From Holacanthus passer (lineage: Eukaryota > Chordata > Actinopteri > Pomacanthidae), in the NCBI GenBank assembly GCA_025331565.1, contig JAFREQ010000014.1, positions 2,002,501 to 2,066,500 of the forward strand: a DNA stretch of 64,000 nucleotides, in the 5' to 3' direction. Below the pieces are notes generated by a model that made no database searches, was not told the DNA's origin, and saw only the letters and a program-made list of their open reading frames with translations. Position 1 is the first letter of the stretch, and every line of letters starts with the position of its first letter. Position numbers and translations under genes: made by a program. Positions 13,315 through 25,914 of this stretch are shown piece after piece.

Positions 13315-14730
13315 TTTAAATCAAATTTAGCAAATATGAACAGAATTTCCAGAAAATTGGCACAAGAAAATACAAATTAGTGCACATGATCATCCACTAT
13401 GCTTTTGTGAATATGAGGAGTTGGGTGCATTGACAGATGGTGGTGCCAATTCTCCAGTCAAGCTCCACAGAGAGCTGAAACTCGAACTTCTAGGTTCTGC
13501 TCCAGAAATAAGAGAACCTCATTCAAAATCCCATTGACACCTGCAATATTGCTGCAGGCTAAATGTCACTGTTCAACAGAAGAGTCGAGGGGTCATGGTT
13601 ACTTCAGACATGCCTGTAATAACAGCAGGACAGAGAAGGATGGATGTTATGGATGTTAGACAGCAGAGGTGAGAGCTAGAAAGATGAAAAACAACATTAG
13701 ATGAGAGTGTTGGTAATTTTATAGATATGGATGAAATCAAGTTATGATGATGCAAAAACCTGTGCTTATAGATTTTTTTTTCCTGACAGCTGTAGTTTTT
13801 TTCATTGCAAGCAAACAGTTCTTAACTTAAGGTCAGGAACATGCTTCAATTTTGTGAACAGGACGTTGAATGAGAGACTGCACTGAAAGAAATAATGGAA
13901 CAAGAAAAGGGAGGGGCATGAATATTTGTCAATAGTTAAGGGTTAGTTATAAGTAGCCATGGTGAAGCATTTAGAGCCATCAGTTCAGTCCTTCCAACAG
14001 ACAGGAGTGCATAATGCTCCTCTGCTTGATTACACTGTATATCTGACATTTAGCTCAGGTTCTTTCGGAGACCAGCCAGCATCAGCTCACCCCGGGAAAA
14101 GAGGTATCTGTGGGCAAGCCGCTGAATACTAATGTAATGATAAATAATACATCTGAGGTTTGGCGGCATAATGTAGGTTGATAAAACGGGATTTTTCTGA
14201 ATAATAGAGAATCATTTGAAAGTACAAAGGCCATTCTTCTGCTCAAGCTGCCTCAAGACGGCCTCCTCGGGAGCCACGTGTGCATCCCTGCTGCTCTTAA
14301 AATGAATCATGCAGCAATGTGAATTGATTCATTTTATGCCACTGAAACAAAGCCAAACTGAGCATTTCATACAGGGCCAAGCTATTCACTATTCCAATGT
14401 ACAGGAAGTTTGAAATGAAGCAGAAAACCAGTGGAGTTAAAAGCAGCTGCTTGTGTTGGGGGAACATGTGGCATAAAATATCATGACTTTTCATGCTCTC
14501 CGATTCCAAATCCCGAATCCTTGATTCTCCTTGCAGGCAGACATCCCCCTCTCCTGGCAGAAATCTCCATCTTATTCAAGCAGCTTTCTCACACAAAGAC
14601 TGTGACATTATTAAAGTAATTCAGTTTTTCCACAGTGGTTAGTCTACATTGCATTAGTCTTTAATGAGGTTTCAGTTGCAAACAGACAATGAGTTGAATT
14701 TTTTGCCAATGTCTCAGGAAAAGCAGGTTC
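13315..14730. other. Intergenic, no gene seen
   Basis: No exon with convincing splice sites and no recognised repeat across most of this stretch. Short open frames are uncorrelated with any protein family. Confidence 0.35.
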
Positions 14731-14734
14731 AAAG

Positions 14735-14955
14735 TGTGTTGCTGAAAAATTGTCATCACAATTTCCCAGAGCCCAAAGTGACGACTTCAAATCGCATCTT
14801 TTGTCCAACAGTCCAAAACCATCATTTACTATCATAAGACAAAGAAAAGCAGTAAATTCTTACAATAAAAAAAAAAAAAAAAATGACCGAAATGATTATC
14901 AAAACAGATGATTTATTTTCTGTCAACCAACTAATCGTTACTCTACTGTACTGTC
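14735..14955 (+). repeat. Interspersed repeat, 'TAGGGCTGCAAC' family fragment (hAT-like MITE)
   Basis: Contains 'atcacaatttcccagagccc', 'gacgacttcaaatcg', 'ttgtccaacagtccaaaacc', 'atcataagacaaagaaaagc' and 'ttattttctgtcaaccaac', the ordered internal words of a very common percomorph non-autonomous DNA element. The 5' end is missing and an A-run interrupts it. A second copy lies in mul1 intron 3. Confidence 0.65.
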
Positions 14956-14959
14956 CTCT

Positions 14960-16409
14960 TAGTGCATTGCCACTAGCTGTCTGCACTCCAGCAGGTGCTC
15001 AGGCTCTACAGACACTCAGCTAAACATTTCTTTATTATCTCCTCTACCACCCCTCCTCACTCTACAAAATCTTACACAGACATTTTTAGTGTGAATCACA
15101 ACCTTTCCTCTGCCTCATCTGTGCTGAAGCCCTAAATGAACAGAGAACAAGATGGATCCCATTTCTCAGAAGCATCTTAGGTAAAGTTTAAAATCCATCT
15201 AATGAAACTTCTTATGCTTCTGAGGAGTTTCCCCCAAAGCATTGTTACTTTGTAGACATTCTTAGAAATGATCATAAAACAAAGAGTGAAGGCTGAGAGT
15301 GTTTTACTGTAAAAGCTCCACAACTTGCAGGAAGGACTGAAAAAGGTCACGTTGCATTTTTATTAATTTTTCATTTTTAATATACCTTTAGCCCGTGTTT
15401 ACCTATTCAGGGACTGCAGATGGAAAGCAGCTACAGCAGATTAATTTGGCACATTTCTTCTTATTGTATGAGGTGAATTGATTTTGTGCACGGTAAGTGT
15501 AATAAACTAAATGAAATCTTAACCACTGATGCTTTCTGTGAAGTGAACTTTGATGTACAATCATACAGTGAGTGCTCAACAACGTACCGTTTCTGTCGTC
15601 GTCATCTTTCTCTTCCTGTTTTTGCCCATCTTAACTCTTTTATCTGAAATTTTCTGATGTTTTTAGTTTTAATCTCTTTATAACTAGGGTGCATAAGTTG
15701 TTTGCAAACTTATAGAAACTGTCACTGCTTGGTTTAAGGTTTAATATGTACTTCAGACTAACAAATTCAAGCAGCAGCAAATTGAAGAATTGACTTTCCT
15801 AAACTTACTTCCACCCAGTATAATGAAGCAACAAGATAAAAGCTGCAGACTGTTGGCTGCATCTTAATCTTCATATTGACTGATTCCAAGAGCAAAGCAT
15901 TTCTGTTGTATAGTTCAAAGCTTTTAGGCTTTGTAATCGATGTACTGAATTTTTAATACATACCACAGCTTACTGACAGTTAAATGCATCTTTTTTACTT
16001 TAAAGCGTATTCAGAAGGTGTTTAACTGTGTGTGTGCATCCACTCTTAAATGCTGCTTTGGGAATCACGTAAAAAATAAAGACACATGCTTCTCTCAACT
16101 TCAAAGATCACTCATTGTCTGGATAGAGGACCAATATCTGTCAATGTCTAAGTGAAATTTTCTCTCTGTCTCTCGTTTTTTTTTTTCACAGGTAATTTGA
16201 TTTGAACATTTGCGGAAAAATGTGACTGCATCATGACTCAGCGCAGATACCCATTTATCTATAAGAGTGGGTAAAAGCAAAAAAAGTGCAACAAAAAGTA
16301 CCCATATTACCCTTTTCAAGCCTGAATGACACATTTCAAGTGTTACTATGACAGTAAAATGCTCAGTAGACGTCCTATGTGATGTAATACACACATCTGT
16401 ATTCCCACA
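14960..16409 (-). other. mul1 3' untranslated region and flank
   Basis: Downstream of the mul1 stop on the minus strand. A minus-strand AATAAA (plus-strand TTTATT at 15359-15364) would give a 3' UTR of about 1.05 kb; this is only a candidate. No other gene is seen between here and vwa5b1. Confidence 0.35.
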
Positions 16410-18678
16410 TTAGCTGTTGTAAAGAGGCACCACTCTGTCAATAGTGGCCCTGCAGATGGGGCACTTCTTTGGCTCTGATAGGGCGTCGTAGCACTGGGCA
16501 CAGGCACACACATGGCCACACTCCAGAAACACACAGGACCGCTCCCGGCTCAGGCAGACAGTACAGCTGGTGGGCGACACGCTGCCTTCATTGAGGTTGA
16601 GTTCACGCATACGTTTCTTCTGCTGTTCCTTGAACTCCTCCAACATGCTCCTCTCCCTCTTACTCTGTCTGCGGTGTAAGTATCGCTTCCACAGGATGAA
16701 GAGGATTGTGGAACAAGCGGCAACACCGAAGACGACCGTCAGAATGCGCCACAGTCTGACGCTGTTCCCCTGCTTCCTGAGAAGAGACTCATAGTCCAGC
16801 CGAGTGAGGAAGTAACAGAAGCCCTGTTTGGGAGGCTGGAGCTTGATCAGGTTGTTGTCCAGGACCAGTTCTCCTACACCTGTGACGCTGTCTCCCAGCC
16901 GCAGCATCTCCTCAGTTTCGTGGATGCCCTTGGGTCGTTCCCCGCTGATGAAGTGGCCAATAACGTTGGACAAGGACTGGACTGTGGGGTGGAAGTTCTC
17001 GTAGGTGGTCTCCAGGTCCAACTCTGCAGCGTCTAGTGGACGAATGACTCGTATTGTGGCAGCAATGTCATCATCATGAGACCCGAGAGCAAATGGAACT
17101 GTGTTGGTGCGCTGGTGGATGACTTTCTCTGTGTTGTTCCTGTTTAGAAATATCAGTGTGTTGTTGTGTTTAGGGCTGCAACTCATGATAATTTTCATTA
17201 TTGACAAATCTGCCAAATATTTTCTAATTCATTATTTGCTTGGTCTACACATCACAGTTTCCAGGGTGCAAGATAACGTCTTCAAATGACTTGCTTTGTC
17301 CAACCTATTATTAAATTCAGTTTGCAATGATATTTAAAAAAGGAAAAAGGAAGAGAAAAAGGAAGAAAAAAGGAATAACCTTGTATTGGAGAAGCAGAAA
17401 CAAGCACATTTTTGTTTGAAAAATGACTCATAGGGTGAAATAATTACTAAAATGGTGGCCGATTAATTTCCTGTCAATTGTGTAATGTAAAAAATGTAAT
17501 CAAGTACTGGTTTCTGCTCTGGTTTTGTTAGATTATGTCTGTCACTTTGAAGTCCAACTGAAATCACATATAGTTATCAATTTTTCCACAATCAATTTGT
17601 CAACGTGTTTTTAAATGTTGTTATTTTCTATTAAAAAAAAAAAAGGGCATTTAGAGAATTTAAGAAATATTCCCATTTCCTCTCAGCAGCTGGATGTGTG
17701 TGTCAGTGTCTGTGTGAACACACCAGCATCTAATCAAATTTAAGTGACATATGCAAGAATGTTTACATGCTGTTTGATGTACTAAAGCTGAGCAGCTAAT
17801 TAACTAAGCAAGTAAGAAAGTGTTTCTTTGGTTACTTGTTCAACAGGTTAAGGTGCAGGACAGACGTGTCTTGGTGTTTGCAAGTTGCAAAAAGAGTAGG
17901 AAAGGTGATGTTTGTTTAAAGTCTGTGACTCTGGTATGGTGGAGTAAATCACAGGTCATGTGATTGACAGAACAAATATGTATGCATGTAGTAGACGATG
18001 ATTTGATTTCAGTTGGACTTTACAATCACAAAACTGCCATATGAGCTTCAACCAGCCTCCTGACTGTATATACTTTATTCAGAATATTTCATTCCTCTCA
18101 GTGACTTACCAAAGATGAGTGGTGCGATTCCACACCATCTTTTCTTCCTTCAAGGTCAGTCTTTCAATCACGCCTTTGCAGTTATCAACAAACTGGCTGT
18201 TCAGAGTTTCCTTCACAGATCTCACTACACCTGCAGTGTGCAATGAATGAGATGCTGTGTAAAACTATTCGTAGACTGACGCATGGCAAATTTTAGTCAA
18301 CATGAACTAGTTAATTAGTGTACATTAGAATTTTACTCAGGAAAAATCCACAACACAGTCTCTTTAATTAGGCTTTCAAGGTAACACACCTTCTATGACA
18401 GCATATGGGACACATCGTCCAGGAGTTTCAGACAGCAGGTTTTTCAAATCCTGGTCAATGGAGACTTTCTTGGCTTCCTGTGGAATATTTCAGATTAACA
18501 AATTCAAAATTCACACACTATTGACATTCACATGACAAAGAGAGTGTGATGAGATGACCTTTAATCTGGCAACTGTTGTAGCTCTGCTCTTGTAAATGGA
18601 GTAGAAGACTGCTGTCAGGGCTGAGCTGGTGGCTAAAACCACCATCTGTGCAGTTGAGGGCTTCCCAGTGGAGTCCAT
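16410..18678 (-). CDS. mul1: Mitochondrial E3 ubiquitin/SUMO protein ligase 1 (Mul1)
   Basis: Four coding exons on the minus strand: 18678-18559, 18477-18390, 18230-18110 and 17139-16410, with GT-AG borders and compatible phases. The 352-aa product equals the human length. Family knowledge: MUL1 (MAPL/MULAN) is an outer mitochondrial membrane ligase acting on mitofusins, Drp1 and Akt, and it works in parallel to PINK1/Parkin. Seen: a short N-terminal start (MDSTGKPSTAQ) with a first hydrophobic segment near residues 11-29; the intermembrane-space BAM/GIDE region with CVPYAVIEG, VWNRTTHLW and the conserved HQRTNTVPF, GERPKGI, GVGELVLDN and LQPPKQG; a second membrane segment near 238-260; and a cytosolic C3HC4 RING from C302 to C339 (CTVC, FLECGH, CPIC), with H319 present, ending VVPLYNS. 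It is divergent from fam43b and convergent with vwa5b1. The call is firm; the a/b paralogue assignment is not resolved. Confidence 0.97.
17165..17490 (+). repeat. 'TAGGGCTGCAAC' family element inside mul1 intron 3
   Basis: Starts 'tagggctgcaactcatgata' (the usual terminus), then has 'attttcattattgacaaatc', 'cttcaaatgacttgctttgt', 'ttgaaaaatgactc' and 'gccgattaatttcctgtcaa', with a purine-rich A/G insertion near 17335-17375. It accounts for about a third of the 970-bp intron (17140-18109) and lies about 25 bp from the exon-4 acceptor. Confidence 0.7.
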
Positions 18679-19189
18679 CCTGTGATGTGCAGCATTCAGC
18701 GCTGTTGTGATGAGATGGGAGAGATGACAAGCTCAGATTAAGGAAAAAAAACTAGTGGTGTACAATATTGAGCTACTTATACTTGCCATTTGTTGCCATC
18801 TACTTGCCATGCTACTGTCGACTTCTATTCTAGAGTTGAATTTATTTAAAACAAACAAACAAAAAAAAACCCTGCAAGCATTGTTTTTGAGAAGCGGGAA
18901 GCTGAAAAGGATTTCGTTCACTGTTTGTAGCTGGAAAAATGACTAAAATTTTTCAGAGGGAAATATTGTACATTTTACTCTGACATTAATTTGCTAATTA
19001 CTGCTTACTGATAATAGCAGCTAATTACTTTGTAAATTAAACTTTTACATCAGCTTATAAAACATGTGGCACTGTTGAAGACAAAATCTCTCAAAAGTAT
19101 GTCAGGTAGATAAAATTCACTCTGAACCAGCTTCTTCATTAAAATAAATAATAATAATTCTATAATATATATAATACTGTACTCTCAAA

Positions 19190-19347
19190 GTGGCAGTTCC
19201 GCATAAGTACTTTCAGTTTTCATGCTTAAAATATATTTAGCAAACATGTCTAGTTTTTCTCTAGTAGAATTTTGAATCCTGGTGCTTTTTCAGTGAGGTA
19301 TAAATACTTTAAAATAAATGGTCTGAATATTTCTTCCACCACTAAAG
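19190..19347 (-). repeat. Short reverse copy of the 'agtggtggaagaagtattc' repeat
   Basis: Ends with 'gtctgaatatttcttccacc' and 'acta', the reverse complement of the family's usual start. Upstream it contains 'ataagtactttcag' and 'aaatactttaaaa'. The copy is truncated. Confidence 0.5.
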
Positions 19348-20056
19348 AAAACATTTATGACAACACAAACTGACTATAAACAAACTGTAAACGAGCCCAA
19401 AGGGACTGAATTGAACTGAATGAGGGGAAAAGACAAACTGAGCTGCCTTGATGAGAGTCCACAGAGACTGCAGGTAAAAGACACTGACACAGCAGTCAAA
19501 TATCCTTCCTTTTTCCGACTGAGGTTTCTTTCATATCAGTTATGAGCTTCCTTTAATTCTGTATTGACAAGCTTCGAGTTCAGTCATTAATTGACACCAT
19601 TAGACGCTAATAGCTAAAGCTAACACAAGGTAATTTAATGCTAACGCTAATTCAGTCACAACCTTGATCATGATATTGCTCTTTCAAATATCATGCTTTG
19701 TCTAACGTTGTAATCCTGTGTTTAAAATCCTAAAATGCAGCGTTAAGCTAGTTAGCAAGCTAATTAGCCTCCAATGTCACTCACTTCCTGAACTGAGCTA
19801 ACCAGCTAGCTTAGTTGGCAGTTTGCAAGCTAGCGACGCTGCAGCTGAGTTTAGATGATTCAATGACCTGTTTAAAGCATATTGCAGTTGTCACGTTACA
19901 AAGCATTATAAACAGTAATAACGTGAACGAACAGCTGTCAAATATCTCATGAACAAACCTGTATTTAGACTCGTCTCAATGTCAACAGAGCTTTAACAAC
20001 AGCAGCCGGTCTCCACAGTTCAAAATACAAACTCCTCGTGTGCATTTTCAGTCCTG

Positions 20057-20070
20057 CCAGCAGATGTCGC
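20057..20070 (+). promoter_or_regulatory. CTCF-like motif near the mul1 5' end
   Basis: The 14-mer CCAGCAGATGTCGC fits CCASYAGRKGGCRS except for one T in place of G. It lies just outside the candidate mul1 first exon. Motif match only; binding is unproven and such motifs also occur by chance and within repeats. Confidence 0.25.
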
Positions 20071-20284
20071 TGTAGAATCATTTATGGTAAAGAGACTTTA
20101 TTCTAAGGAAACTCTCAGGTGTAAATAGTTTAATTTATGATGGCTGAACTCTACTGATCATGTCTGACTGATTGATTGAAACAGAGCCATCATTAATGTT
20201 ATTAGTTACACCTGTGCTTTTTCACTATGACGAGTCAAAATCTTTGCTATAGATGATCTTGACCTTCAATGTGTCCCAATTCCA

Positions 20285-20700
20285 AACTACAATTGATGGA
20301 AGAAATATCAAGATTTCTACTGAAGTAGAAGTAGCAATACCACAATACTAAAATACTCTGTTGAAATAAAACTTAATTGTAAATGTACTTAAAGTATTAA
20401 AGTATTAAAGTGTAAAAGTATTCACTATACAGTCAAAATGGGCTCTGTCTTTTTACATATTTATATATTATACTTACTAGATTTAGACTTACAAATTTTA
20501 TATTTACTTATTCTCATTATTGCTTTTTGAAATCTTCATCTGCAAAGTAACAGCAGGTAGCCCCCCAATAAATGTAGTGGAGTACAAAGTTCAATATTTC
20601 CCTCTGAAATGAGGGGTTGAAGTAAAAAGTAAGTGCAGTAACAGTAAAGTACTCAGAATTGTACTTAAGTGCAGAACTTGAGTAATTGTACTCAATTGCA
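20285..20700 (+). repeat. Interspersed repeat, 'agtggtggaagaagtattc' family, forward copy
   Basis: Runs from 'gatggaagaaatatcaagat' through 'gaagtagaagtagcaatacc' and 'aatactctgttgaaataaaa' to 'gtacttaagtgcagaacttg', 'agtaattgtactcaa'. Contains the family's AAGTATTAAAGTATT internal repeats. No coding capacity. Confidence 0.65.
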
Positions 20701-21869
20701 TGTATTAACATACGGTGATGTCTATCAATCAATCAATCAATTCTCAAAAGAAATGAGGGAACAACACATCTGCAAAAAATTAAATGAATTGGGAGTGGTG
20801 GTGAGACAAGGGACAATGTCACCTTTTTGGACTGTGTGTGGAAATCAATGTTCTGTGAAAGGCAAACTCCCAGAAACACAACAAACAATGGTGATTGTAC
20901 AGCTGTGCACACAATTTATGAGTAGATACATTTACACACATGATCTAAAGCTTAGGTTCACAGCAGGTAAAGCTACACTTGTCATCATCATTATCATCTT
21001 TTCATGATCAACTGTACATTCAAATGCAGCTACTGGACCCCTCATATACAGAGAAACTGTGCATTTAACACCAGCTGAAGTGAAATTGCAGGACTAGATC
21101 TCAACCATTGTGCATAATGGTATAACAGCAACTACGGATACATTCTCTTTGGTCTGGCTCAAGTGCACTGTCACTGTGCACACATCTATTTGAAGGTTGT
21201 TTAACAGCTGGGAATGATGGTCCATAATCAACGTTCAGAGTTCAAATCTGTACAGAGTTTCCAAAATAACCATCTGTCTGAGTGACAGTGCCACCATATC
21301 CCATATGTGTTTGTGGTGTGGTCCTGAATTTGACTTTTCATGCACTGACAACTACAGAAAGATCAAGAAGAAAAAAGTATTAAATCTCAAGAAAGTCATG
21401 TTTTATCTTTGTGAGGTTTAATTGTCAGCGTTATTCCAAGGTCACAGTTGTATATCACACTTTATCATTTCCTGTTTGTACAAACCTGTTTACTAACAGC
21501 AAAGGCAGTTCTATGAAAAATGTTCTTACAATACAAACTGTATGCAGTTAGTATGTAGCATGAAATGGGACACTGTGCAAGTACAGACCTTTTTATTTAC
21601 TTGTGTTGTAGCAGGAAAATCCAGGTGTAACAGTTAACATTAATGGTGTTGCTATTGCCTTTAGAATGACCATTCAGCCATGTACTTATTATTAATATTA
21701 TTAGATACACCTGTGCTAGCCAGACCTATCACTTCTTTGCTTCTCTGTGCCCAGAGAAGTATAAATGAAAAGTCCAATTATTGTTTAATAATTAACAGAA
21801 AACTGTGATTCATAGTAATTAAGTACTGGAGAAATTATCATCATTTGAATAATTAAATGTCTCTTTGTT

Positions 21870-22155
21870 ACTTCATTGGTGTTAAGCACACAGTATGTAT
21901 TTCTGCTGCTTGGAGTTTAGGAGCGTGGGATCATGGGAGTTGTAGATAAAAATCACATGATTTAGCCAGAAGTGTTAATGGACAGGGTAATGGATTTAAA
22001 GTTTGTCATGTTCACCAACTTCCTTTCTCAATCTCTGACATATCATCAGTGCATCCAAATGAAATGCACTTTGAATAAAATTACACATTTCTCTGGGTTT
22101 GAACATTGTTTGGAAACATTTGAAACATTTTACATATTATACCTTTAAGTGTGCT
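21870..22155 (+). repeat. Dispersed repeat copy A ('cacagtatgta...tttctctgggtttgaac')
   Basis: Shares, in order, 'gcacacagtatgta', 'gtgggatcatgggagttgt', 'tctctgacatatcatc', 'ctttgaataaaatta', 'tttctctgggtttgaacatt', 'ggaaacattt' and 'ttatacctttaagtgt' with 24765-25155. Internal lengths differ by insertions and deletions. Non-coding; class unknown to me. Confidence 0.65.
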
Positions 22156-22159
22156 TTCC

Positions 22160-24760
22160 TATTCATTTTCATCTCACGTTTTATTTGTCTCTTGGACCAT
22201 TTGCACATTCTTCTCGTGTCACTGCAGAGGACATAAAGTCAGTGCTATATTGAAATTAATATAGATTCCAACCCATAAAAATATGAGGGAGCAGCCACAG
22301 GCCACCTGGAGGGTGTGAACACTTTCTCACCCTGAGTTGACCCTCAGCAAGTGGTTCATCCCAGGCTGCATACAAATTCTGTTTTCTGCACTAGTTTTAA
22401 TGGCAGACCCCATTTTAACCATGACTTTAGGTCTACTTGCAATTCCCTCCAGTCTACACACATGCACACAGTTAAGTCTGGATAACACAAGAAAAAAATC
22501 CCAGAAATAGATTGTTGTCAGACAACATAAGGCAGAGTATGAGTCAGTAGATTTAGAACAATCAGTTCAGTTGAATGCCTTTTGTTTTTTCATGAATTGT
22601 ATCTCATCTCTGACAGGAACCATATTGCAACGGAATAACTGAATTTGCTTTTATATATATTGCTCCTTTGCACATTCTCATTGCATCATGTGTGTGATGT
22701 ATTTCTTTAGAGATCTGAACAGAAAAATGCTGTTCTTAATGAAGATGCTCTTGTTCTTTTTCATGCAGTACGATCACTGACTGAAAAGAAACAGAAAACA
22801 AGTTTGGTATGCTGTTGAGATTTTTGATCTAAATCACCATCATCCAAATCTTAGGTTCAAAAATACTTTGCAGTTTAAAGTCCTCAGTCCTTAGTGTTTT
22901 TGTTTGCATACACACACACACACACATATATATATATACTGTATGTCTCAAACACTTTCTGTTTCCCCTGGCACAATCCATTAAAACACTGGTTGTGCAC
23001 GTTGTTCTGAGCAAGTAAAGTGACCTGTGGAGTGAATATCCAGTAGCTAGTTTCAGTCATCAATAGCTTATATCAGGACAAGCAGAGCCACTTAGGGTTA
23101 AATATGAAATAGTGTCTCTAATAGTGGTATCTTGCAGGTGAAGCACATCTGAACTTGTACTGTATTGGTTGAATTTTGCAATGACACTAAAACCTGCAGA
23201 CTCTGATTGAAAGGTCAGTTCATTACCAATCTTATATCTGATATAACCTGCTTAACAGATACTTTCTGTTGGGGTAGCATTAGATTATGTGCTCTAACTA
23301 ATTACTAATGGCTGTATATTACAATGTTGTGGCAGCCTGTTCACTGTTTTGTACAGTTAGCCTAAGTCAAGCTTATGTGATGATGAAGATGATGTGTGAA
23401 AAGGTGGAAAATAACAGATGAAGTTTCTGTTTCATTACATTTTCATTTCAGCCTTCATTGGCAACTTTTATACCTCAGTCATGCAAATATTTCATCTTTC
23501 TTCTGGTTACACTATTATGTTGAGCACAAATTGAAAAAGTGCACTTTGACAGGCACGCAGCGGAGTTAGATCTGTGCAGAATTTAGAAGGTAAAATTGCT
23601 AAATGTAAGGGAATAGAGCAAAATAATCACTCAGTGTGCAAAATGGGATGAATCTGAATCAGAAGAGTATTTAAGGATATGAAGCAATGGATGATCTGCA
23701 TCAGCCAATTCCCTGCTCCTAATCCTGGTTTTTAATTGTTTTGTCTGCTGTCTCTGCGTTCAATCAACTACATAAAAACATCTGTAGAAACACAGAAAAA
23801 TCATTAATATAATATGTTAGATTTGCCACTGAAATATTTCATGTAAACAAAAATACTAACTTCAATGGCTTCTTCTTCTGAACTATCCTTTAAAAACTTT
23901 GAACTAAAAACGTTCAATAATGTAACAGGAGTAGCTGCCACAGAAAACTCCTCTGGCTGAATCCGTCTGACATAATCAACCTGACATGTGAATGATTAGC
24001 CTACGAGAATTTGCGTCTTACATCTGACGGGAAAAAGGTGCAACCTTGTTTTGAACCCCAGCAAAAGAACAGAAATGTCCTCGGGGCCTCTATTCAACAT
24101 TAGTCACCTTGTTTTGTGGACAGAGTCTACCTTGCTGATCCAGTGCCCCCTCTGCCCACATACACCTCCCACTTCCTTACTTTGTGTCTGTCACATAACG
24201 GCTTCCGATCAAATGCTGGCCTGACACACATTCACGTGGATTTCAGACAGACAGAAATAGCGACAGCAGATGGAGGCAACAGCTTTTTGGGAGGAGTACA
24301 AGAGGCGAGAAGAACATCATATGTGCCCTCTTGATGCTGTAGTGTTGAAAGGATGACAGTTGGAATTCGCTCTGACTGGTTCAGATGACCATGGCACCTC
24401 TTCTACCAACAACCAACATCCAGACAAGCTCCCATTGTGAAGACTCCATCCAAGTGGTAATTCATATACACCTGGTTTTATGGTTTTAACTAGTCTGAAA
24501 CATGTTGCTGCCATCAAATTCAGAATAAGCAGACATTTACAAGAGTCAAATGAAGTTGATGAGGTCAAACATTAAATATATAGTCTTTATACTGATTGAT
24601 TATATGTCAAGTAGGATTAGCAAATTATCACATTCTGTGATATTTATGGTTTCTACAGCATCCTGGTGTTTTTTGAATCAGGGTTGTAGTAATGTGTCAG
24701 ATTTACAGCTCAAGTGCTGAAATGACAAAACGTGAGATCTTTTTAAAAAGGTCAGTGTAA
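22160..24760. other. Intergenic, no gene seen
   Basis: Apart from a short CA/TA microsatellite at 22908-22939, no feature is supported. Several short open frames are present, but none shows domain motifs or exon-like borders. Confidence 0.35.
22908..22939 (+). repeat. (CA)n-(TA)n microsatellite
   Basis: Uninterrupted CA dinucleotides pass into TA dinucleotides. Confidence 0.9.
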
Positions 24761-24764
24761 TTAA

Positions 24765-25155
24765 ATGCACAGTATGTAATTTCTGCAGCTTTTGGTCTCT
24801 CAATCAAAACCATGAATAGAAAAGACACAGTTTGATGTTGTGCAGTAGTGTGGGATCATGGGAGTTGTTGTCTTCATTGTTAAGCAACCACTGCAGATGA
24901 AAATTTATCTGATGTGACTCAGAAATGTTCACAGGCCGAGGTCATGTATTAAAATTTTATTTGTTACATTTAATGGCGTTCTTCTTCCAACATTCTTTCT
25001 CAGTCTCTGGCATGTCATCTGGTATTTCTTTGCAACCAAAGGAGGCGCACCTTGAATAAAACTGCCGATTTCTCTGGGTTTGAACACTGTTGGAAACATT
25101 TGGGATGACATAACACAACTCAAAACTTTGGTCGAGTAATTTTATACCTTAAGTG
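24765..25155 (+). repeat. Dispersed repeat copy B, direct repeat of 21870-22155
   Basis: Same orientation and block order as copy A, and longer: it has 'aaatgcacagtatgtaattt', 'tgtgggatcatgggagttgt', 'tctctggcatgtcatctggt', 'aggcgcaccttgaataaaac', 'tttctctgggtttgaacact' and 'ttataccttaagtgtag'. Copy B looks the more complete. The two lie about 2.9 kb apart in direct orientation. Confidence 0.65.
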
Positions 25156-25914
25156 TAGGAAAATAAAAACAAAACAAAAAAATAATTATGTTGCCAGAAA
25201 ACAAACTTTTGAAATGCCAGATTTTGGTTCTCGGCTGTTAATTAGAGGAAGTTGGCACCGTCTCAAAGTTTCAGCACACTTTCTTATGTCATTCTGACTT
25301 GACAAATATGGTTCAACATGTAAGCAGGACACAGCATTAATCACAAGTCTTTTTTTAAAATCTTCATTCAGCTACCTTTAATGGACTCAAATATTTGATA
25401 TCAAGGATGAGATGAAAAGTCTTTTGGACAAAAACTACAAAAGCAGAGTCTCTCCTGTAAAACCCATTTGGAACAGTGAGATGATCCTTTCTGTTCCGAA
25501 TCTCACAGCTTTTAGCTCTCTCCTGGCACAAAATCTGCTTATTCTCCGACTGCACATTATTTGGAAAAGTGTCAGTTCCTGGAGATATTGAAATCAGCTG
25601 GCATCCTGTGCCTGGAGGATTGCCTCTGAGGATTAATCAACAAGAGCACTGGATATATAATTAAGCTATTTGGCTCAGTCTTTATTGTGGCACACCTCGT
25701 CTTCGTGTCTTCGTGACACATTTACCTGCCACACATGATGAAACACTGATGATGCTAATGATACTGAATATGGGGATATCAGTCACGTCCAATTATCACA
25801 GAATGGATGATAGAAAATGCTGTATTTCAATGAAAGTAGATTTCATGGAGCGTTGAGCATGGATCCAAAAATGTGTTTTAAACAGCAGAAACTGATACAA
25901 AAGAGCTTTTGAAA

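Larger units (their letters stand above)
18679..20075 (-). promoter_or_regulatory. mul1 5' region with a candidate noncoding first exon
   Basis: The mul1 ATG at 18678 is preceded on the minus strand by a pyrimidine-rich stretch and CAACAG (near 18699), a plausible acceptor. A possible noncoding exon with donor ACAG|GTTTGT ends at 19959 and extends towards about 20020, in a stretch with higher G+C than its surroundings. The first exon is inference only. The interval also holds an interspersed repeat at 19190-19347 and several GCTAAC/GCTAGC words. Confidence 0.3.
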
